Of a stretch of DNA of 38,840 bases, positions 1-7,369 are shown one piece after another; position 1 is the first letter of the stretch, and each line of letters opens with the position of its first letter. Where the stretch lies: positions 1-38,840 of the IMG/VR virus record IMGVR_UViG_3300025133_000286; one strand, 5' to 3'. The notes under the pieces were generated by a model. It worked only from the letters and a program-made list of their open reading frames with translations, was not told where the DNA came from and made no database searches. The DNA is from a virus. The translations under genes were made by a program, and so were the position numbers.

Positions 1-101
1 TGAGTAAACTAGGTGATGATGGGTTGCCAATTAAGAATGAGTATGGTAAAGTAATCAAAGGGCCTAACTACATGCCAGCAGACATGAGTGATTTGATATG
101 A
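1..101 (+). CDS. Partial or edge-truncated small phage protein
   Basis: An open frame enters from the left edge and ends with TGA at 99-101, encoding 32 residues that finish PADMSDLI. The window begins TGAGTAAA, so one preceding A would make ATG AGT AAA, a full start. It may be a complete 33-residue protein or the C-terminus of a longer one. The last codons overlap the next start (ATGA at 98-101), the junction style seen throughout this operon. No function is recognised. Confidence 0.5.
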   Translation, partial: SKLGDDGLPIKNEYGKVIKGPNYMPADMSDLI

Positions 102-262
102 GTACAATGACAGACAAAGACTTCGCACTGCACACACCACTCATTGTCAACATGATGAAGAAGTCAGATGATCCTGATGGGGTACTGAGTAACTTCGTGG
201 CACTGGACGCAGAACAAAGAGCAACAGTATTGAGAATGTATGAGGTAATGAAAAATGACTGA
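98..262 (+). CDS. Small hypothetical protein, 54 aa
   Basis: A 54-residue frame beginning MSTMTDKDF and ending YEVMKND. It starts inside the stop of the preceding frame (ATGA) and ends inside the next gene, whose ATG is at 255. This chained overlap on the coding strand is the main evidence that it is real. A second in-frame ATG lies three codons downstream. It has no membrane segment or cysteines. Function unknown; it belongs to the operon that leads into the ribonucleotide reductase. Confidence 0.6.
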   Translation: MSTMTDKDFALHTPLIVNMMKKSDDPDGVLSNFVALDAEQRATVLRMYEVMKND

Positions 263-458
263 AGCAGTAAGTAAAGTATTTGTAGTTAGGGTTGACTACT
301 CAGGTTGGTCAAGAGGCCAAGAAGTCTATGAGGTAGCTGCTGTGTCTGAGGAGGCAGCTAAAGATATCTGGTACACAGGTAAACAAATCTATACTGACAC
401 ACATAAAGATGACTTTGAGTATGAAGTAGACACGGTAGTGGAGAAAACATATGACTGA
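255..458 (+). CDS. Hypothetical protein, 67 aa
   Basis: A 67-residue acidic protein with an N-terminal beta-strand-like segment (VFVVRVDYSGW) followed by an Ala/Glu helix (AVSEEAAKDIW) and a charged tail. This strand-helix-strand pattern is common in small phage accessory proteins, but I do not recognise the family. It overlaps the preceding gene by 8 bp and the next by 8 bp, so the three are probably co-translated. No catalytic or metal-binding motif is visible. Confidence 0.65.
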   Translation: MTEAVSKVFVVRVDYSGWSRGQEVYEVAAVSEEAAKDIWYTGKQIYTDTHKDDFEYEVDTVVEKTYD

Positions 459-597
459 GATAGGTAAGCTAAGTTTCACAAGTAATTTCATTGAGTGGGA
501 AGCGGAGTGCAGCAGTTACGAAGCAGCTAAGATTCTCAAGGAGTTGTGGATCAACAAGGAACTAGAAGAAATAAAGGAAGATGAAGATGGAGAGTAA
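451..597 (+). CDS. Small hypothetical protein, 48 aa
   Basis: A 48-residue frame starting MTEIGKLSF and ending in a Lys/Glu/Asp-rich helix. It overlaps the previous gene at its start and covers the ribosome binding site of the reductase gene (AAGGAAG at 574-580), so its translation and that of nrdJ are probably coupled. It is supported only by operon continuity and overlap geometry. Function unknown. Confidence 0.55.
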   Translation: MTEIGKLSFTSNFIEWEAECSSYEAAKILKELWINKELEEIKEDEDGE

Positions 598-2320
598 ACA
601 TTATGGACCTAAACTGGCTGCATCACAACAACTACAGCAGGAAAAGCATCGTGGCCCTAACGAATCTTTCTATGAGGCTCAGTGTCGCATTGCTGCTACT
701 CTATGTGACAATGAGAGTCACAGGCAAGCAATTAAAGAGGCACTGCTGCAACAAAGGTTCCTACCTGCTGGACGTATTCAAGCGACTGTGGGGCAAAAGA
801 AGGACACTACTCCTTATAACTGTTTCGTCAGTGGCACCATCGAAGACAGCATGGACAGCATCATGGACAGGGCTAAAGAAGCTGCTGAGACGATGCGTAA
901 AGGAGGAGGTATAGGCTATGACTTCAGTAATATTCGTCCCAGTGGTGATCGGATTGTCAGTCTTGGGAGTACTGCGTCTGGGCCACTCTCATTCATGGAG
1001 ATTTTTGATGCTGTTTGCAATACTATTGTGTCTGCTGGGCATAGACGTGGCGCACAAATGGGTGTCCTCAGAGTTGACCACCCAGACATTGAGTTGTTCA
1101 TCAGAGCCAAGCAGAACGAAGGAGCACTGAAGAACTTCAACTTGTCTGTTGGTATCACTGATGAGTTCATGGCTGCTGTCATGGGTAACATCCCCTTTGA
1201 TCTTAAGTTTGATGGTAAGGTATACAAGACGGTACAAGCCAGAGAACTCTGGGATGAGATCATGCGTTCAACATGGGACTGGGCAGAACCCGGTGTGTTG
1301 TTCATTGACACACTGAACCAGATGAATAACCTATGGTACTGTGAGGACATTGCAGCCACCAACCCATGTGCAGAACAACCACTACCACCTAATGGTGCTT
1401 GCTTGTTAGGTTCTTTTAACTTGACTAAGTATGTATATGAGAAAAATCCTGTTTTACCATCAGGGGACGACTTGTTTTACTTCTTTGACTTCGAACAGTT
1501 CAAGCACGACATACCACACATTGTAAGGATGATTGATAATGTCATTGACTACGCAACCTACCCCCTACAAGCCCAAGAACATGAAGCTAAGTCTAAACGC
1601 AGAATGGGTCTTGGAGTCACTGGACTTGCAAATGCAGGTGAGGCCGTCTCAGGAGCTTATGGATCAGATAGTTTTCTGGCGTTCACTGAAGAAGTTCTCA
1701 CTATCCTTAGAGACACTGCCTACAGAACCTCAGTGAGTCTGGCTGTGGAGAAGGGTGTGTTCCCCATGATCAATAGAGACTACCTTGACAGTGGGTTCAT
1801 CAAGACTTTACCCCTTGACATTCAGGAGGACATTGAACATCATGGAATACGTAACAGTCACCTACTCAGTATTGCTCCTTGCGGCACTATTAGTTTCTGT
1901 GCTGATAACATTAGCAGTGGAATTGAGCCTGTATTTAGTTTGTCTACTGACAGAATCATTCAGACCCCAGACGGTCCAACAACAGTCAGAGTCAGTGATT
2001 ACGGACATAGGGTGTTTGGCACTGCGGGTACCACTGCTGATCAGTTGTCTGTGGATGATCATCTGGCTGTACTTACAACCACTCAAGGGTACATTGATTC
2101 TGCTGTGAGTAAGACAATCAACGTTGGTGATGCAGTGACATTCAATGAGTTCAAGGATGTCTACATGAAGGCATGGCAAGGTGGAGCCAAAGGAACAACA
2201 ACATTCAGGGCAGCAGGTAAACGCTTTGGCATCATGCATAAAGTGATTGATGAACCTGCTGAGGCTGAGGGTGCAGCTTGTTTCATTGACCCTGCAACAG
2301 GAAAGAAGACATGCGAGTGA
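587..2320 (+). CDS. nrdJ: Class II adenosylcobalamin-dependent ribonucleotide reductase
   Basis: Reduces ribonucleotides to deoxyribonucleotides for phage DNA synthesis, generating its thiyl radical from coenzyme B12 and so needing no oxygen or beta subunit. With the start at 587 (577 aa), the redox cysteines are C79 (PYNCF) and C272, and the radical-site motif NPCAEQ places C261 and E263; the C261-to-C272 spacing of 11 matches known class II enzymes. A C-terminal shuttle pair, C565 and C576, lies in ACFIDPATGKKTCE, typical of class II. The ATG at 587 is preferred over 581 because AAGGAAG abuts 581 but lies 6 nt from 587. No nrdB-like or glutaredoxin gene is adjacent. It shares an operon with DNA replication genes read in the same direction. 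Confidence 0.95.
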   Translation: MESKHYGPKLAASQQLQQEKHRGPNESFYEAQCRIAATLCDNESHRQAIKEALLQQRFLPAGRIQATVGQKKDTTPYNCFVSGTIEDSMDSIMDRAKEAAETMRKGGGIGYDFSNIRPSGDRIVSLGSTASGPLSFMEIFDAVCNTIVSAGHRRGAQMGVLRVDHPDIELFIRAKQNEGALKNFNLSVGITDEFMAAVMGNIPFDLKFDGKVYKTVQARELWDEIMRSTWDWAEPGVLFIDTLNQMNNLWYCEDIAATNPCAEQPLPPNGACLLGSFNLTKYVYEKNPVLPSGDDLFYFFDFEQFKHDIPHIVRMIDNVIDYATYPLQAQEHEAKSKRRMGLGVTGLANAGEAVSGAYGSDSFLAFTEEVLTILRDTAYRTSVSLAVEKGVFPMINRDYLDSGFIKTLPLDIQEDIEHHGIRNSHLLSIAPCGTISFCADNISSGIEPVFSLSTDRIIQTPDGPTTVRVSDYGHRVFGTAGTTADQLSVDDHLAVLTTTQGYIDSAVSKTINVGDAVTFNEFKDVYMKAWQGGAKGTTTFRAAGKRFGIMHKVIDEPAEAEGAACFIDPATGKKTCE

Positions 2321-2392
2321 CCTACGTGGACACCATTGGACACCCTAATGACCTACACATGACACAATAAGATAATAAGGACACAACATAAT

Positions 2393-2722
2393 ATGAGCTA
2401 TAGTGAACAGATGATTGACAGACATGAGTATCATGATGGAGACAGACGAATGAAGAAGATTGAAGTACCAAGTGAGAACCCTTTAGCAGACTTCATTGAG
2501 CAGATGGAAGAAGACCCAGTGAACAACCCAAGTCATTACAACACTGGTGATGTTGAGTGCATAGATGGCATCAAGGCAGCATTGTCTGAGGAGGAGTACC
2601 GTGGCTACCTACGTGGAGCAGCATTGAAGTACCTCTGGCGTTGTACCTATAAGGGTAAGATGAAGGAAGACCTGAGTAAAGCAGAGTGGTACATAAGTAA
2701 ACTTAAGGAGACAGAATTATGA
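2393..2722 (+). CDS. DUF3310 / SaV-like small protein
   Basis: A 109-residue protein with the signature of the DUF3310 (SaV-like) phage family: NPSHYN, then ECIDGI, then LRGAALKYLWR and a Lys-rich stretch ending KAEWYISKL. T7 gp1.7, a nucleotide kinase, is usually placed in the same broad family, so a role in nucleotide metabolism beside nrdJ is reasonable but unproven. The SD (AAGGA at 2377-2381) is rather far from the ATG at 2393. An internal ATG at 2450 has a better-placed GGAG and would still keep the whole conserved domain. It overlaps the next gene by 4 bp. Confidence 0.85.
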   Translation: MSYSEQMIDRHEYHDGDRRMKKIEVPSENPLADFIEQMEEDPVNNPSHYNTGDVECIDGIKAALSEEEYRGYLRGAALKYLWRCTYKGKMKEDLSKAEWYISKLKETEL

Positions 2723-2931
2723 TTAAGATCATCATGGATTACGATGAAGTAACACACCAGCTTTACACCAAAGATGCCTGTAATAACATTTGGAGCATGT
2801 CTCTCCCTTTCGACTACGAAGAGTACACAGGTGTCTCAGACAAAGGTAAACTTAAGCAGGTGATTAAACTTAAGGAGGCTGGGTTCACCAGTGAGGAGAT
2901 TATTGACATGGTTAAAGAGGGAGTAGTATGA
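2719..2931 (+). CDS. Hypothetical protein, 70 aa
   Basis: A 70-residue soluble protein starting at an ATGA overlap with the previous gene, with AAGGAG eight nt upstream. The N-terminus looks beta-stranded (IKIIMDYDEVTHQLY). The C-terminus has a short helix-turn-helix-like segment (KLKEAGFTSEEIIDMVKEG) of the kind found in small regulatory or adaptor proteins; this is suggestive only. Function unknown. Confidence 0.7.
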   Translation: MIKIIMDYDEVTHQLYTKDACNNIWSMSLPFDYEEYTGVSDKGKLKQVIKLKEAGFTSEEIIDMVKEGVV

Positions 2932-3140
2932 TGAGTGGATCAGATGGAATAAACTTAGTCTTTGGCATGGTGCTTGGTGCCATCACCTTTGCTCTCTTCG
3001 TGGCATTGATAAACTCAGTGAGTCCTGAAGATGCAGTGAGTGAGTACAAAGTAAACCAATGCATCATGAAGATGCCACCACAGGTACCTGATGTACTGGA
3101 TAGGTGCACTGCAGCAGTCTGGATGGAGGAGAACAAGTAA
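2928..3140 (+). CDS. Small single-pass membrane protein
   Basis: A 69-70 residue protein with one hydrophobic segment near residues 10-28 (LVFGMVLGAITFALFVALI) and a C-terminal soluble part with two cysteines. Two adjacent ATGs (2928, 2931) are possible; GGGAG at 2919-2923 is better spaced for 2931. It lies next to another exported small protein and close to the converging lysis genes. An envelope role (spanin-like, lysis regulation or exclusion) is possible, but no specific motif shows it. Confidence 0.7.
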   Translation: MMSGSDGINLVFGMVLGAITFALFVALINSVSPEDAVSEYKVNQCIMKMPPQVPDVLDRCTAAVWMEENK

Positions 3141-3355
3141 TGCTTATGTATGCTGCAACAGTGTTCATTATCCTCCTTAGTGGGGAACCTGCCCTGCTAC
3201 AGGACGACCATGGACCATATAAAACAATGAAGGAATGTAGAGCCAGAGCAGGTGACATGTTTAACTTTGCAATGGAGAACTTCAGTACCAAGGCCAAGTC
3301 AATCAAGGCTGGTTGTAAAGAGACTTGGGTTGGACCTAGGGAGGAGAGGACATGA
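3140..3355 (+). CDS. Small exported protein with two cysteines
   Basis: A 71-residue protein with a short hydrophobic N-terminus (MLMYAATVFIILLSGEPA) that looks like a signal peptide or anchor. The mature part has two cysteines (KECRAR and AGCKET) that could form a periplasmic disulfide. The ATG at 3140 shares its A with the upstream TAA and has GGAGGAG seven nt before it; the frame continues 12 codons further upstream but with no good start. Function unknown; probably envelope-located. Confidence 0.7.
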   Translation: MLMYAATVFIILLSGEPALLQDDHGPYKTMKECRARAGDMFNFAMENFSTKAKSIKAGCKETWVGPREERT

Positions 3356-3537
3356 TAAGTCTAAGTGAAGATGAATGGAGTCTCTGTGAAGACTATCAAC
3401 AGTACATCACAGACAAAAGAATACCTCCCAAGGAGATACAAGGGAGGTACATGGAGGTGATGACTAAGATTTATTGTCTCACTGTCACACTAGGTGGCGA
3501 TGTAGGCAGTGATTCCCATGATGATGATGAAGGTTAA
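3352..3537 (+). CDS. Hypothetical acidic protein, 61 aa
   Basis: Last gene of this rightward operon; it starts in an ATGA overlap behind GGAGAGGAC. The 61-residue product has an amphipathic N-terminal half (SEDEWSLCEDYQQYITDK) and an Asp-rich tail (DSHDDDEG). Its stop at 3535-3537 is only 2 bp from the stop of the opposing holin gene. Function unknown. Confidence 0.6.
   Translation: MISLSEDEWSLCEDYQQYITDKRIPPKEIQGRYMEVMTKIYCLTVTLGGDVGSDSHDDDEG
3422..3449 (+). other. 8-bp perfect inverted repeat inside a small gene
   Basis: TACCTCCC at 3422-3429 pairs perfectly with GGGAGGTA at 3442-3449 across a 12-nt loop. The right arm and following bases contain SD-like GGGAGG and GGAGGTGAT, so the hairpin could mask internal initiation or act as a weak terminator just before the convergent junction. 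No U-tract follows. Confidence 0.4.
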
Positions 3538-3539
3538 CA

Positions 3540-3932
3540 TTACTTTCCTCCTCTGATCTTTTGTATTCCTTTGATTACACTCTTGACACCGAAGGAGGCA
3601 GCAACGATTACACTCAGTAGGTACCAGTATTCAGTGGGTACCTCAGTGTCAATCACAATGAATGCCTCCTTCATCCTTACTATCAGTTCTGGTACGTCAA
3701 ACAACACACCAACAAACAATATGACAAAAGGACTGGTGAAGATAAGTGTCAGGTACTCATCCTTCCAGCTATCTCCACTGTTCTTTGCCTGTAGGGTGTC
3801 CCATTCCTGCTCACCAGTGATGTGTTTAAGTGTTCTCTGGTGTTCAGCAGCCTTGACTTCCTTACGTTCATCCATGTAGCTCTTACCAAGGCTGAACAGG
3901 CCAGTGACTATTGGTCCAAGTATTGGTATCAT
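3540..3932 (-). CDS. Holin-like membrane protein
   Basis: A 130-residue protein with a hydrophobic N-terminus, a charged region (about residues 20-58), a strong membrane segment in about residues 62-83 containing TSPFVILFVGVLF, and a second at about 103-120. The WKDEYLTLIFTSPF stretch resembles the three-TM (GTA-like) holin families. It should permeabilise the inner membrane to release the endolysin encoded immediately upstream. The ATG at 3932 overlaps the endolysin stop (ATGA), with GGGGAGAAGAG correctly spaced; a TTG at 3947 in frame is less likely. Confidence 0.75.
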   Translation of the reverse strand: MIPILGPIVTGLFSLGKSYMDERKEVKAAEHQRTLKHITGEQEWDTLQAKNSGDSWKDEYLTLIFTSPFVILFVGVLFDVPELIVRMKEAFIVIDTEVPTEYWYLLSVIVAASFGVKSVIKGIQKIRGGK

Positions 3933-4291
3933 ATCTCTTCTCCCCAACTACGTTCTCTTCCTAGGTCTATGTGTATGAAGTTATCATAGCCACCAAAGCC
4001 CTTGAAGCCCACCTCAATGGCACTCAGCATGAAGAGTCTCCTCTCCGTCTTAGTCCATCCAGCAGTGCTGACATCAAATGCATCACCAACCATGTGTCTA
4101 CTGTGTTTGCTACCACCAACTGCAGTGTTGTGTATGCTGCAACGATAAGCACTGTTGATCCTGAGTGGTCTATCCACCCTGTCACGTAGCATTTGCAGTG
4201 CATCCTTGGCCTCATCACTGCAACCATCAGTGCCACAGTGACGACAACCTAGTTCCTCCACTGTGAAGTCCGGCCATCTCCATTCTGTCAT
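3929..4291 (-). CDS. Endolysin, M15-family zinc peptidase
   Basis: A 120-residue peptidoglycan endopeptidase of the M15 (D-Ala-D-Ala carboxypeptidase/L-Ala-D-Glu endopeptidase) type. The metal site is visible: SAYRCSIHN leads to SRHMVGDAFD, giving H66 and D73, and FIHID gives H107, with a Trp close behind. There is no signal peptide, in line with holin-dependent release. The N-terminus has four Cys/His residues (CRHCGTDGC) that may form an extra metal site. The ATG at 4291 follows the previous stop by one base with AAAGGTGGG upstream; a GTG at 4300 is the alternative. Confidence 0.88.
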   Translation of the reverse strand: MTEWRWPDFTVEELGCRHCGTDGCSDEAKDALQMLRDRVDRPLRINSAYRCSIHNTAVGGSKHSRHMVGDAFDVSTAGWTKTERRLFMLSAIEVGFKGFGGYDNFIHIDLGRERSWGEEI

Positions 4292-4292
4292 A

Positions 4293-7200
4293 TCACCCAC
4301 CTTTCTGCATCATGCGAGTATGTTCATTGAGAATCTTCATCAGTTCCTCAACAGCACCCGGACCTCCTGTTGGTAGACGCTGTATGTCCTCAATCAGTGC
4401 ATCAATTGCACCCGGACCTACATTGCCTTGACTCAGTGCGTGTTCCTTGAACCTACTCAGACCCTCAACAACTGCAACTGGGACACTACCAACACCTTCA
4501 AAGACACCCTTCACTGTGCTCTCTAGGTTGGACATACCACTGTCAATACGTTTCATCTGGTGCCTACCAGCACGTTCCTTGGACATCCTGATTGTGTTGG
4601 CCTGTGACTCTTTAATCTTACGTGCAAAGAAATCTACCACAGTGTTCTTCATTGCTGTTACACCACCGGGACCAACATCAAATAGTTTGGAGAATGTATC
4701 AGCTACATCTTTCAAGGAGTTCCATTGAAGTCCTTCATCATAGTCTGGTGAATACTTGTTGACCTTATCCATACCTGTGATAGCCTCTGATAGGACATTG
4801 ACCGCTTCTTCCATCTTACCTGCAATCTTTTCTTTATCCTCTTCAGGGAAGACAGACTCAATGTCAGGTATTAATTCCTCTTCAATCCTGCTCTTCACTT
4901 CTTGTACTGTCTTAGGTACATCAGTTGTGATATACTCAGGATCAAGCATAGGTTCAGTCTCTACGTTCTTGGCCTTGAGTTGTTTCTTGACCTCAACTGC
5001 TTTCTCCACTGCCTTGACAGGATCAGGTTCTGTCTCCATTGTCTCTGCAATGACAGCATCACCTTCCTCCTTTGCCACAACTGCTTCCTGTGGTGTGGTT
5101 GGTGTCTTGATGTCTTTTACTTTCTTTGGTGTAGACGGTGGAGTAGGTGTGGGTTGTGGTGTAGACGAGGGGGCAGTGGTCTTCTGTCGGTACAAGGCAG
5201 TCAGAGGTACATTGTTACTGAGTTTATTGAGTGTGTTCCTGACCTCACCATAGACATCGGTGATCACAGTCTCATGGTCTAACTCATGTACTATGTCTAC
5301 TTGTTGTCCATCCGGTGCTTTCCAAGACTGTCCCTCCATGTAAGGGATACCACTGCCAAAGGATGAAGCAAACATAAGTCTGGCATCCACATCAGAGATA
5401 TCTTTAGCCATCTTACCTTGGTACTCACTGAAGTTACTGAAAGTTCCAAGTGCATTGTTGAGGTGCTTTGCTTTCTCTTCAAGGCCTAGGCGTACACTCT
5501 CCTGCTCTGTCTGGAAAATTGCTGCCTCTGGGTCTAAGTCCTCTTCACTTGGCATTTGGTTCAGCATGGCTGTGTTAGGCACAACAACGACCTTACCCTG
5601 TGTAGTGTCCATACGTAGGTGGTAGGGTTGGTCAGGTTTGTTGAACTTGTTGACTACTTGAAGCGATCCTTTACCATATACATCCACAGCAACACTGTTG
5701 ACAGCCGCCACAACCTCACCAGCACCTCTGCTATCTCCGTAGGCTACATTGACAGCCTCTCTTGCATTGGTGTGTGCTGTGGTGGCTAAGAAGCCTTCCT
5801 TGCCTGTGTTGCCCATGCCAAGTGCAGCATGTGTCAAGGTAGTCAAAGATGTTTTGACCATCTGTTTATCTGCTGGACTGTACTCTTCAGGGTTCTTTGT
5901 GGACAACATACCACTGAAGGTATTCAACATACTCTGTGCTGTGTCTTTTGGCAACTGAGATACATATGCTGGGTTGTTCTGGATGGCCTTCATGAACTTC
6001 TGCATGTTAGTCTGATCACTGAAGAAAGCCTTCTTGTCATCAAACAATTCCTTACTGACTCTCTCTGCAAAGTTAAGCCCTTGTTCTGTTGTCAAGATGT
6101 AGTTAGTCAGGTTGTTACCCCATGTCTTACGTAACTTGACAAGGAAACCAGCAGAGTCACTGATGTCAATCTGAAGTTTATTCTCAATTGCTTTCAACTG
6201 TGCTTCCTGACGGATACCAGGGGTCTTCAATAGAGTATCGATGGAGTCAAACTGGCTGTTAGTTATATCAATTGTTGCCTTGACATCATCATCTGATAGA
6301 CCGTACTCAAGTTGAAAGTACTTGATCTTCTGGAGTTGAACTGCTCTGGCTGATTGACTCTGTTGCAGTGCTGAGGAAGCTTCTGTCACACTTGCCACTG
6401 AGGTATCTCTGGATACAGACTCAATGATACTTCTAAGGGGAAGGATGGCACTGTTGTTTGAAGCCACCGCAATCTTCTGGACACTCCTGACAGTACTGCT
6501 CTTTTCCTTTAACCTCTTCTGTTCGTCTTGTTTACGTCCTTGTTCAGCTATTTTTCCTTCACTGACTTTCTGTGCCAGTAAAGCAGCATTCATCTGTGCT
6601 TCTTGTTTACGTACCTCAAGTCTCTTTAACTCTTCTTCTTCTGTCTGTTTCTCTTTGGACAGTTCCTTCCCTAACTTCAGTGCATCAGCGTATTGTAGGC
6701 CGGGATTCTGTGTGTGTGCTCTGGCTGCAGCAACGTAAGTCTCCTCCAGTGCCACTACATTCTGTTCATCCCTGAACTTTGGATCAGTCAGCATCCTATC
6801 ACGTTGTATACTGGCATCAGTGAGGAGATTAGCTGCCTGTCTCTTACGTGCTTGTTCTGCAATGACAGCAGCCTCGGCAGTTTGTACTGCATTGGGGTCG
6901 GTGATGTCAAGACCTTCCTGCTCCATGTACTTCGAGACAGAGACAGTAAAGTCAGCAGCTTTCGTAGCCAATGCTTGTTGTTTTGTTTTGTAAGGTATTA
7001 AGTTTGCAACAGTAGGTTCATCCCCATACACAGCCATGTCAATGTTACGTATCTTATCTGCATGGTGTGGATTTTCTGCAATGAACTTACGTCTTTCAAT
7101 GGCAGCATTTTGTGTACGTGTGGTGTAGGCTGACTGACTGCCTTTCTTACCGCCAGCCATGAACACTCGTTGTATCTCACTTGCCCTCTTAGTGTAAGCA

Positions 7201-7367
7201 TCAAGACCAGCGTCATCAAACATCTGAGATGCACCTACACCAATGTTGGTTAGCCCTGTCAAGAGGTCACCAGCGTTAGCTACATACTCCAGACTGGCAT
7301 CACCACGTACTGTTGCATTCCTGTCATCTGCTGCACCAATCTGTCCACCGAAAGTAACCTCAGCCAT
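4293..7367 (-). CDS. Large internal virion protein, 1024 aa (T7 gp15-position)
   Basis: A 1024-residue, largely helical virion protein. Coiled-coil-rich stretches run through about residues 210-290 (repeated Lys/Glu/Gln/Arg, e.g. EEEELKRLEVRKQEAQ). A Pro/Thr/Ser linker lies near residues 725-750 (TPQPTPTPPSTPKK) ahead of a charged C-terminal third. By position after the tail-tube genes it should be one of the ejection proteins that form the trans-envelope channel in podoviruses. Homology to T7 gp15 is not visible by eye, so the call is positional. SD GAGGGAGAA precedes the ATG. It is followed at once by the endolysin. Confidence 0.7.
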   Translation of the reverse strand: MAEVTFGGQIGAADDRNATVRGDASLEYVANAGDLLTGLTNIGVGASQMFDDAGLDAYTKRASEIQRVFMAGGKKGSQSAYTTRTQNAAIERRKFIAENPHHADKIRNIDMAVYGDEPTVANLIPYKTKQQALATKAADFTVSVSKYMEQEGLDITDPNAVQTAEAAVIAEQARKRQAANLLTDASIQRDRMLTDPKFRDEQNVVALEETYVAAARAHTQNPGLQYADALKLGKELSKEKQTEEEELKRLEVRKQEAQMNAALLAQKVSEGKIAEQGRKQDEQKRLKEKSSTVRSVQKIAVASNNSAILPLRSIIESVSRDTSVASVTEASSALQQSQSARAVQLQKIKYFQLEYGLSDDDVKATIDITNSQFDSIDTLLKTPGIRQEAQLKAIENKLQIDISDSAGFLVKLRKTWGNNLTNYILTTEQGLNFAERVSKELFDDKKAFFSDQTNMQKFMKAIQNNPAYVSQLPKDTAQSMLNTFSGMLSTKNPEEYSPADKQMVKTSLTTLTHAALGMGNTGKEGFLATTAHTNAREAVNVAYGDSRGAGEVVAAVNSVAVDVYGKGSLQVVNKFNKPDQPYHLRMDTTQGKVVVVPNTAMLNQMPSEEDLDPEAAIFQTEQESVRLGLEEKAKHLNNALGTFSNFSEYQGKMAKDISDVDARLMFASSFGSGIPYMEGQSWKAPDGQQVDIVHELDHETVITDVYGEVRNTLNKLSNNVPLTALYRQKTTAPSSTPQPTPTPPSTPKKVKDIKTPTTPQEAVVAKEEGDAVIAETMETEPDPVKAVEKAVEVKKQLKAKNVETEPMLDPEYITTDVPKTVQEVKSRIEEELIPDIESVFPEEDKEKIAGKMEEAVNVLSEAITGMDKVNKYSPDYDEGLQWNSLKDVADTFSKLFDVGPGGVTAMKNTVVDFFARKIKESQANTIRMSKERAGRHQMKRIDSGMSNLESTVKGVFEGVGSVPVAVVEGLSRFKEHALSQGNVGPGAIDALIEDIQRLPTGGPGAVEELMKILNEHTRMMQKGG

Positions 7368-7369
7368 TA

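Noticed and set aside
916-1362. A 148-codon minus-strand frame inside the reductase gene.
   Set aside because: The reductase frame has all its catalytic motifs here; the opposing frame is a shadow.
2311-2370. A 19-codon frame (MRVTYVDTIG...) overlapping the reductase stop with an SD-like GGAAAG.
   Set aside because: Too short to support as a gene without comparative data; it may only be the spacer before the next gene.
4756-5253. A 165-codon plus-strand frame opposite the internal virion protein gene.
   Set aside because: Antisense shadow of the 1024-aa gene with Ser/Thr/Leu-rich composition typical of complementary-strand frames, and no operon context.
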